25,103 bases of DNA, taken from contig JAEZCY010000301.1 in the NCBI GenBank assembly GCA_023429845.1, positions 1-25,103 of the forward strand, read 5' to 3'. Made by a program: the position numbers and the translations under genes. Source of the stretch: Acidobacteriota bacterium (GTDB lineage Bacteria; Acidobacteriota; Vicinamibacteria; Vicinamibacterales; Vicinamibacteraceae). This document shows positions 15,869-21,598 of the stretch, piece after piece (position 1 is the first letter of the stretch; each line of letters begins with the position of its first letter). The notes under the pieces were generated by a model, which saw only the letters and a program-made list of their open reading frames with translations, ran no database searches and was not told the DNA's origin.

Positions 15869-16396
15869 TCAGGCGTCGTACCGCAGCACGGTGTGGACCG
15901 GGGTGTCGCCGAGCTGCGCGCGGCCGCCGAGAAAGGTCAGTTCCACGAGGAAGGCGCAGGCCACGATGTGTGACTGCAGCCCGGCGACCAGCTCGATGGT
16001 GGCCTTGGCCGTCCCGCCCGTCGCCAGCAGGTCGTCCACGATCAGCACGCGCTGGTTGGCCGTGATGGCATCGGCGTGAATCTCCAGTGCGTCGGTGCCG
16101 TACTCCAGGTCGTAGGTCACTCTCACCGTGCCGGCCGGCAGCTTCCCCACCTTGCGGACGGGGACGAAGCCGGCACCGAGCCTGTCGGCAAGCGCCGCCC
16201 CGAAGATGAACCCGCGGCTCTCCATGCCGACCACGAGATCGATCGATGTGTCCAGATACGGCGCCGCGAGGGCGTCGAGCGCGAGCCGCAGCCCTTCCGC
16301 GTCGCGCAGCAGCGTGGTGATGTCGTAGAAGAGAATGCCAGGCTTCGGAAAGTCGGGCACGTGGCGGATCTTGCTCTTGAGCAGGTCTGCGTTCAT
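15869..16396 (-). CDS. apt: Adenine phosphoribosyltransferase
   Basis: Apt converts adenine and PRPP to AMP and pyrophosphate in purine salvage, in the cytoplasm. The 175-residue protein is the usual length. It contains the N-terminal Apt signature (RHVPDFPKPGILFYDITTLL), the central VVGMESRGFIFGAALA loop, the FVPVRKVGKLP segment and the PRPP-binding motif VLIVDDLLATGGTA near 117-130. The ATG is at 16396, about 30 bases after the acylphosphatase gene on the same strand, so they may share a transcript. No odd features. Confidence 0.97.
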   Translation of the reverse strand: MNADLLKSKIRHVPDFPKPGILFYDITTLLRDAEGLRLALDALAAPYLDTSIDLVVGMESRGFIFGAALADRLGAGFVPVRKVGKLPAGTVRVTYDLEYGTDALEIHADAITANQRVLIVDDLLATGGTAKATIELVAGLQSHIVACAFLVELTFLGGRAQLGDTPVHTVLRYDA

Positions 16397-16427
16397 GGGT
16401 CTCGTCAGTCAGCTGTTACCGATTCGT

Positions 16428-16697
16428 TCAGGCAATCCGAAAGCCGCGCGCGCCGCTCGGCACCACGTCTTCGGTCGTCACGTCGTCCACGCGGGCGCGG
16501 GGCGGCCCCTGCCAGAGGCGCCATTCGAAACGCGTCAGCGCCTCGGCCTCCCCTTCGACCAAGGCCTCCACCGCGCCGTCGGCGAGATTGCGCACCCACC
16601 CCTCGAGCCCCTCGGCGCGTGCCGCATCGGACACGAACGCCCGGTAACCCACACCCTGCACCCGTCCGCTGACGCGGTACTTCACGGCCTTCATCAT
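16428..16697 (-). CDS. acyP: Acylphosphatase
   Basis: Acylphosphatases hydrolyse carboxyl-phosphate bonds in small acyl phosphates. The product is about 89 residues, the normal size. It has the signature SGRVQGVGYRAFVSDAARAE, where R19 is the phosphate-binding arginine, and GWVRNLADGAVEALVEG, where N37 is the catalytic asparagine. The start is ATG at 16697 (or the adjacent ATG at 16694), with GGAG six bases upstream; an in-frame GTG at 16709 is less likely because it would include that ribosome site. Downstream neighbour is apt. Confidence 0.93.
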   Translation of the reverse strand: MMKAVKYRVSGRVQGVGYRAFVSDAARAEGLEGWVRNLADGAVEALVEGEAEALTRFEWRLWQGPPRARVDDVTTEDVVPSGARGFRIA

Positions 16698-17103
16698 CGG
16701 GTGCTCCACGCTTCGCCATCAGGGCATCGCCCGCCGTGCAGGCGTCTGCCCGCACCACCTTCGAGTGACAGGCCGCCGCCGAGGCCGGAGCCACATCCCC
16801 GTTGCGTGGTCTCGGCTCCACGGCGTCCGGCGAGGAAGCTCATCATCCTAGCAGGCGACGACAGCGCTCGTCTCGACGTGTTCGACGCGGCAGCCGCGCC
16901 GCGCCCATGCCGATCGCAGCTTCTGCTACCCGCCTCCTTCGGCGCATCGCATTTTCTGCGACGCGCCGCGACCGTCGTCCGGTTCGTGCGAAGTGTTGCG
17001 GGCACGCGGCGCTGGCTCGCGACTTGCGACGGGAGTTCACGGACGTACGGGAGGTTGGCCCGCTCCGTCTCCCGGTGGCCCGGCCGCCGGAGAGGAGGCG
17101 TCC
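16698..17103. other. Intergenic leader without a supported gene
   Basis: This 406-base stretch separates the acylphosphatase gene (minus) from the secreted PLA2-like gene (plus), so promoters for both should lie here. I see no credible reading frame; frames that cross it have Arg-rich composition typical of antisense GC-rich DNA. It holds the hairpin at 16941-16967 and, at its end, the ribosome site GGAGAGGAGG before the ATG at 17104. No clear -35/-10 pair, sigma-54 element or known riboswitch core was recognised. Confidence 0.6.
16941..16967. repeat. Strong hairpin in the leader of the PLA2-like gene
   Basis: Arms of 11 bases (GGCGCATCGCA and TGCGACGCGCC) pair with a single A-C mismatch around the loop TTTTC. 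It lies about 140 bases before the ATG at 17104. No T tract follows, so it is not a classic terminator. It could be a leader RNA structure, an attenuator or a protein-binding site. Confidence 0.5.
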
Positions 17104-18414
17104 ATGGGTCGCACGACACCGGCGGTCACGACCGCCCTGCTTCTGCTGTTGCCCTGTATCGCGGCGGCGCAGAGCGTCAACATGGGAGAGACCTTCCACG
17201 GGTTGGAGGCCCGCGCGAGGCGCGTCACACTCACGTTCCCGGATGCGGTGGTCGAAGTACGTCGCGGCGCCGACAAGGCCATGGAGGGTGTGTTGCGCAA
17301 CCGGGCCGGCGCCATCGGCGGGCGTCTGCGCGTGGCGGCGGGCGACCGGCGCGTGCAGCACCACGGGGCGCGGTCGGCACCGCAGGAGTTCCTGTTGCCG
17401 GAGCAGGCCGCGGTCGGTCTGGACTGGGCGGCGCATCAGTTGTACACGCTCCACAGCGACGCGCAAGCGAGTGCTGACGGACTCGCGGCCGACGTCGTTG
17501 GCGACGCGGGCGCGTGGGAAGGTCACGTGCGGCGCAGCAAGCGGGCGACGTCGCGCGGCGTCTCGGTCGGACAGCTCGCGGCGCGGCTCGAAGCCGTCGA
17601 AACCGAGTTCGACGACGTGGTGGTGCGCGCGGCTGTGGATCGACACGATCGGAAGAAGTCGCCGAAGCGCATTCACTATTCGCGGTTCACGGCGCAGATC
17701 CATGATGCGCGGACGGGTGCGCGGCGGGGCTTCGTGCGGTGGTTCGACACGGCGCAGGTGCTGACGTGGAAAATCGAGGGAGGCGACGAGGGAGTCGTGA
17801 TGCCCGACAGGCTGCCCGGCGGCTGGACGTTCACACCGACGATGGCCTGGGCGAACGTGCAGGCCTACCAGTTCGCGACGCAGGCGGCGCGGTCGCTCGA
17901 AGGCAGGGAGCCGCTGGTCGCCGCGGCGCGGAGCCCCTTCAACCGGGCGTCCATGGCGGCGCCATTCGCGCAACTGGCGCGGGCGATCTCACCGCTGCCG
18001 ACCATGGCCTGGGATGCGCTGGCGGCGCGGGTGGCACCCGTGCTCCCTGACGTGCCGGCGGCAACTGGCGGCTGGCCGGCGGCGCTGGCGTTCGGGGGTG
18101 CGGCGACGGCCAACGAGGAGGGCTGCGACCGCCTGCACTGGCTCGACGGCACCGTGTTCCGGATGTGCTGCGACATGCACGACCAGTGTTATGAGAAGAA
18201 CGGCTGCTCGGAGAAGAGCTGGTTCTGGCCGTTCTCCGGCACGTGGTCCTGCCAGCGGTGCAACGCCCAGGCGGTCTACTGTTTCTGCACGGCAAGCAAT
18301 CCGATGTACTGCGGTGCGGGCGGCGGGAGTGGTGGCAGCAGCGGCAGCCCCGGGTGCTCGTCGGTGGCTGGCGGCTTCTGCCCCATCGAGTGCCAGAACT
18401 GCCAGGCCAACTGA
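17104..18414 (+). CDS. Secreted Cys-rich protein with phospholipase A2-like motif
   Basis: A 436-residue exported protein. Residues 1-23 are a signal peptide (MGRTTPAVTTALLLLLPCIAAA). A mature region of about 24-260 matches nothing I recognise, followed by an Ala/Pro-rich stretch. The last 96 residues (341-436) contain 14 cysteines. They include CCDMHDQC at 355-362, an exact fit to the phospholipase A2 histidine motif (C-C-x2-H-x2-C, with H359 and D360). They also include CNAQAVYCF at 386-394, resembling the second PLA2 motif CDxxxxxCF but with Asn (N387) in place of the catalytic Asp. The YGCYCGxGG calcium loop is not evident upstream. A Gly/Ser linker precedes a terminal Cys cluster. GGAGAGGAGG before the ATG fixes the start. 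It could be an active lipase, a degenerate binding form or a toxin-like protein; the motif is seen, the activity is not shown. Confidence 0.75.
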   Translation: MGRTTPAVTTALLLLLPCIAAAQSVNMGETFHGLEARARRVTLTFPDAVVEVRRGADKAMEGVLRNRAGAIGGRLRVAAGDRRVQHHGARSAPQEFLLPEQAAVGLDWAAHQLYTLHSDAQASADGLAADVVGDAGAWEGHVRRSKRATSRGVSVGQLAARLEAVETEFDDVVVRAAVDRHDRKKSPKRIHYSRFTAQIHDARTGARRGFVRWFDTAQVLTWKIEGGDEGVVMPDRLPGGWTFTPTMAWANVQAYQFATQAARSLEGREPLVAAARSPFNRASMAAPFAQLARAISPLPTMAWDALAARVAPVLPDVPAATGGWPAALAFGGAATANEEGCDRLHWLDGTVFRMCCDMHDQCYEKNGCSEKSWFWPFSGTWSCQRCNAQAVYCFCTASNPMYCGAGGGSGGSSGSPGCSSVAGGFCPIECQNCQAN

Positions 18415-18448
18415 CGTCCGGTCGAGCGCGAAAGGCGCGGAGGGGACC

Positions 18449-18829
18449 ATGCGATCGATGGGAATGCTCGGCCTCGCGGCAGGGCTCGTCGCGCTCGGCA
18501 TCGCTGTGCTCGGCACGCGATGGGACGGTATCGAGGTGTCGCCGGGGGTGTGGCGCGACTCGGTCGGCCTCGGCCAGTGGGCCACACTCTGGGGCACGCT
18601 GGTCATTGTCGGGCTCGCGGCCGCTGTGTGGCTGCTGCGGTGGCGAACGCGTCTGCTCGTCGTGCTGCCTCTGTTGGTCTGGATCGGGTGGTCGCTGAGG
18701 GGCGGCACCCTGCTGCCGATAGCCTTCGCCATCTATGCCGCGCCGACGGTGCTGGCGTGGTGTGCCGGACTGCTGCTGGGGGATGGCGCCTGCATGCTGG
18801 CACGCTCCGTGAAACGTGCGGGGACATGA
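18449..18829 (+). CDS. Four-helix integral membrane protein, unknown function
   Basis: A 126-residue hydrophobic protein with four likely membrane helices at about 6-22, 44-63, 69-83 and 88-111, joined by short loops; WLLRWRTR between helices two and three should face the cytoplasm. No family was recognised. The ATG has GGAGGGG a few bases upstream and lies 34 bases after the PLA2-like gene stop. Its own stop overlaps the next ATG (ATGA), so the three genes look like one operon. If the secreted protein acts on membranes, a protective or export partner role is conceivable, but this is only inferred from position. Confidence 0.75.
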   Translation: MRSMGMLGLAAGLVALGIAVLGTRWDGIEVSPGVWRDSVGLGQWATLWGTLVIVGLAAAVWLLRWRTRLLVVLPLLVWIGWSLRGGTLLPIAFAIYAAPTVLAWCAGLLLGDGACMLARSVKRAGT

Positions 18830-19008
18830 GCAAGAACAACAACGTCAATCCAGGACAGTACAAGGTCGGCGGGCGCGAACGACAAGGCGAGGACCTCGTG
18901 CAGGCCGACCACAAGGCGCAGTACACGACCAGCCCGAAGCCCCCGAAGGCGGGTACCCCGCGTAAGGACGACGCCGCGGCGCCCAGCGACAAGCGGAATA
19001 CCGAGTAG
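18826..19008 (+). CDS. Small hydrophilic protein (60 aa), unknown function
   Basis: A 60-residue, highly charged and probably disordered protein: MSKNNNVNPGQYKVGGRERQ, then Lys/Pro-rich sequence ending in SDKRNTE. Similar small NVNPGQYKV-type proteins seem familiar from soil bacteria, but I know no function. Its ATG overlaps the stop of the membrane protein gene (ATGA), which supports real, coupled translation. It is followed by the strong hairpin at 19034-19066. No signal peptide or membrane segment. Confidence 0.7.
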   Translation: MSKNNNVNPGQYKVGGRERQGEDLVQADHKAQYTTSPKPPKAGTPRKDDAAAPSDKRNTE

Positions 19009-19033
19009 CGCGAAACTCGCCGTCCGAACGTAC

Positions 19034-19066
19034 CCGGTGGAGTGGGCGCTGAGCCCACCCCACCGG
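19034..19066. terminator. Long stem-loop between convergent genes
   Basis: Fourteen-base arms (CCGGTGGAGTGGGC and GCCCACCCCACCGG) pair with one A-C mismatch around the loop GCTGA. It sits between the convergent ends of the small protein gene and the eRF1-like gene, where a bidirectional terminator is expected. Neither strand has a U tract after it, so it may block RNA decay or act with another factor instead. Confidence 0.6.
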
Positions 19067-19089
19067 CACCACCCGGCAAGGCGCCCCTC

Positions 19090-20211
19090 TCACACGCGGA
19101 AGCGGAGGAACGCACCGACGCCACCAGCCGGCTCGAGCAGGCTCGCGTCCTCGATGAAACGCAGGTTGGCGCTCGTCCGCCTGGCTTCACTCACGAGTTC
19201 CTCGACGACCTGCTCGTCGAGACGACTGCGCTGTCCGGCTGGGGTCGCCGTGCCGACGTCAGCCGATTCATGGTCGGTGGCGCTCGACGCGGGCGCCGCC
19301 GGCACGACGAGCGTGTCCACCTGGCCACGCTCCAGGGCGCCACGTACGCCGGCAACCCCGACGGTGGCGAGTCCGCGCGAGCGGTACGCATCGATGAGCG
19401 CCTCCACCACCTCGCGGTCCGTCTCTTCGTCCCTGGCCCGGAACGCGTCGAGCGTGGCGCGGAGAATCTCGTGTTCGCGCGCGTTGACGTCGAGGCGCAT
19501 CACGTCGATCACCAGGGCGTCCACGCTCTCGTGCAGTTGCTTGCGCAGGAGGGCCACGGCCTGCGCTTCACCGCTGAGGATGATGGCCTTGACTCGTTCC
19601 TCGCGCACGACGCGCTCGACAGCGTCCGCCACTTCCTTCATGTGCTTGAGGTGGAGATCGTCGACATGGCGCTGGTAGCGCGCCTGTGACCAGCCGCCGA
19701 CCTGCACACGCTGGGTCTTCTCGTTCTCGATCGTCTCGGCGTGCTGCAGCGTGCCTGTGGCGCAGACGAACAGGCGTGCAGTGTTGGTATTCACGACTAG
19801 CGCCGCATACATGGCGTACTGCTCGATGGCGCGCGCCAGTGGAAACAGGTGCGGCGCTTCGTCCACGTACAGCATGTGGCCGTCGAGAGGAGCATCGAGC
19901 GCGATCGCCTCGAAGAGCGAGTCGCCGCCGTCACAGGAGAAGATCGCCACCGCGGCAGGTCCTGGCAGGGTCAACTCCTCCAGCAGGTACTTTCGGATGC
20001 GCGCCTCGTCGCGGTTCAGCGCGTCGCGGAACGTCGAGTCGTCGGCGAACGTCGCGCTCGGCTCAGCGAACGCACGTTCGAGAAAGGCGTCATGGGTCTG
20101 GCGTCCATGCTGGTTGGCGGTGAGGTCGAGATAGAGGCTCACAACCGGCATCGGCGCGTGCTGGAATCGGGCAAGGCGGTCGAGCACTGGTTCGAGCGAG
20201 GCAATCGGCAC
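19090..20211 (-). CDS. Bacterial eRF1-like (baeRF/VLRF1-type) protein
   Basis: A 373-residue soluble protein of the bacterial archaeo-eukaryotic release-factor-like group. Residues about 1-130 form the N-terminal domain, containing VVSLYLDL. The segment VGGWSQARYQRHVDDLHLKH at 171-190 matches the loop where related proteins carry a GGQ-like motif, followed by the helix EVADAVERVV and the strand VKAIILSGEAQAVALLRKQL. A C-terminal eRF1 domain 3-like part contains VVEALIDAYRSRGLATVGVA and DTLVVP. Relatives such as Vms1 release nascent chains from stalled ribosomes; that activity is not established for this bacterial type. GTG at 20211 was chosen for AGGAGA six bases upstream, although the frame stays open far beyond. 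The gene stands alone. Confidence 0.8.
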   Translation of the reverse strand: MPIASLEPVLDRLARFQHAPMPVVSLYLDLTANQHGRQTHDAFLERAFAEPSATFADDSTFRDALNRDEARIRKYLLEELTLPGPAAVAIFSCDGGDSLFEAIALDAPLDGHMLYVDEAPHLFPLARAIEQYAMYAALVVNTNTARLFVCATGTLQHAETIENEKTQRVQVGGWSQARYQRHVDDLHLKHMKEVADAVERVVREERVKAIILSGEAQAVALLRKQLHESVDALVIDVMRLDVNAREHEILRATLDAFRARDEETDREVVEALIDAYRSRGLATVGVAGVRGALERGQVDTLVVPAAPASSATDHESADVGTATPAGQRSRLDEQVVEELVSEARRTSANLRFIEDASLLEPAGGVGAFLRFRV

Positions 20212-20248
20212 GGAATCTCCTGGTCTATGGCGCGTACCGCGCGTGATT

Positions 20249-20266
20249 GCCCGGCGCAGGCCGGGC
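20249..20266. repeat. Hairpin in the 5' leader of the eRF1-like gene
   Basis: GCCCGGC-GCAG-GCCGGGC is a perfect seven-base stem with a four-base loop, ending 38 bases before the GTG start at 20211. A 12-base palindrome CGCCCGCGGGCG lies nearby at 20292-20303. They could be leader RNA structure or operators; GC-rich DNA also yields such palindromes by chance. Confidence 0.35.
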
Positions 20267-20421
20267 GTCTCCACGGCGACTGCAAAGCACGCGCCCGCGG
20301 GCGTCACGTGCACTGGAGCCGCGGTCATGAGCGTCAGCTTGCGCGCGCCGGTCGCGACGGTATGGGCGTTGCACCGATACGTCCATCGACGCGCACCTCG
20401 CGCGTGACCGAGGAGTGACAC

Positions 20422-20652
20422 GTGACCACAAAACAGGCAGGCATCAGCAACCGGGAAACACCGCAGGAAGAGCAGCAAGAACGCGACACGCTCGCACGTC
20501 CGGACGGCGTCGAGCGCGACCAGGCGGGGCATCTCGTCAGTGCATCGCCTGCGGAGCGCCTCGAAGCAGACGACGATGCGAGTCGCCCTCGTCCGGATGC
20601 CCGGGACGGCGACGCCCGTCGGGACGTGCGTCAGAGCCGCTCCGGGGGCTGA
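20422..20652 (+). CDS. Small charged hydrophilic protein (76 aa), unknown function
   Basis: A 76-residue frame with GTG start at 20422, preceded by GAGGAG at 20410-20415, six bases upstream. The product is rich in Glu, Asp, Arg and Gln (for example RETPQEEQQERDTLARPD) with no hydrophobic core, so it is probably disordered. Its composition is less Arg/Ala-extreme than the antisense frames around it, which supports coding. Its last 22 bases overlap the end of the convergent DUF72 gene. No family recognised; the alternative is a non-coding leader. Confidence 0.5.
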   Translation: MTTKQAGISNRETPQEEQQERDTLARPDGVERDQAGHLVSASPAERLEADDDASRPRPDARDGDARRDVRQSRSGG

Positions 20653-21419
20653 GCAGCGAGTCGATCGCGCAGACGCCTGGCGTCCGTGGGCGCCTGCGCA
20701 TCGATGTCGTTGTTGAAGTATGCGTAGACACGGTGGCCTGCCTCGACGTGCGCCCCGAGGAAATCGGCCCACTCGTCGAGAACGCGACCCTGGTAGCGGC
20801 CCGCGTACTTGTGCGTGGCGCCGTGAAACCGCACGTACACCGTGTTGCCCGTAACGGCGCGCGCCGCGGATCCGAGCGGGCCGCCCGGCATGTCGTGCAG
20901 GCACAGGCCGACCCCGTGCGCATGCAGCAGCTGCAACACGTTGTCGTCGACGCCCGTCTCGTGCCGGAACTCGATGACGTGCTCCAGAGGTCCCACCCTC
21001 GGCCCGTCATCGCCGGGGGTATACCTCGGCAGTGCCGCGACGAAGTCGGCCAGCCGTTGCAGGTCAGGCATCCAGCGAGGTGGGAGTTGATACAGCAGCG
21101 GCCCGAGGTGTGGGCCGAGGTGCTGCGCGTGCTCCAGGAGTCGATGGACGGGTTCGGCCGGATCCTTCAGCCGCTTCATGTGAGTGAGGTATCGACTCGC
21201 CTTCACGGCGAACACGAAGCCGGGCGGCACGCGCGCGGCCCAGGCTGCGAAGGTCTCGGGGGCGGGCAGTCTGTAGAAGCTGTTGTTGAGCTCCACGGTG
21301 TCGAACTGCTCCGCGTACGCCTCGAGCCACCGACGCCGGGGGACCTCGGCCGCGTGGAATCGCGCCTTCCAGTGTGGGTAGTCCCAGCCCGAACAGCCGA
21401 TGCGGGGCGCACGTCTCAT
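20631..21419 (-). CDS. DUF72 (YecE-like) family protein
   Basis: A 262-residue TIM-barrel-type protein of the DUF72 family, whose function is not established. Clear family motifs are RIGCSGWDYPHWKARFH at the start, FDTVELNNSFYRLPAPETF, FVFAVKASRYLTHMKRL, LGPLLYQLPPRW, VYVRFHGATHKYAGRY and the C-terminal RVYAYFNNDIDAQAPTDARR. The length is typical. The start is ATG at 21419, directly before MRRAPRIGCSGW; no good Shine-Dalgarno is visible, but in-frame sequence further up is not DUF72-like. It is divergent from the PAS hybrid kinase, with a 179-base gap. Confidence 0.93.
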   Translation of the reverse strand: MRRAPRIGCSGWDYPHWKARFHAAEVPRRRWLEAYAEQFDTVELNNSFYRLPAPETFAAWAARVPPGFVFAVKASRYLTHMKRLKDPAEPVHRLLEHAQHLGPHLGPLLYQLPPRWMPDLQRLADFVAALPRYTPGDDGPRVGPLEHVIEFRHETGVDDNVLQLLHAHGVGLCLHDMPGGPLGSAARAVTGNTVYVRFHGATHKYAGRYQGRVLDEWADFLGAHVEAGHRVYAYFNNDIDAQAPTDARRLRDRLAAQPPERL

Positions 21420-21598
21420 GGCAGACGACGGAGGCGAGGGCCATGCCAGCTGACGGAGCGCCGGTACGAACGACCCAGCGACGGTGCTTGCCGAGCGCGA
21501 CAGCTGAGCGGTAAGCGGGTATCGACGGGTGACGTTCGGCGCCTTCGACAATTGCCGGTACACTGCACGCGCAGCCGCCCGTGCGGTGACTGGCCGAC

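Noticed and set aside
16698..17103. Cyclic-di-GMP or other known riboswitch before the PLA2-like gene
   Set aside because: The conserved core motifs of the riboswitch classes I know could not be found; only a simple hairpin is present.
20212..20904. N-terminal extension of the eRF1-like gene up to 20904
   Set aside because: The extension is Arg-rich and unlike the family. A GTG at 20211 with AGGAGA at proper spacing explains the start, and the extension would run through the small gene at 20422 and the DUF72 3' end.
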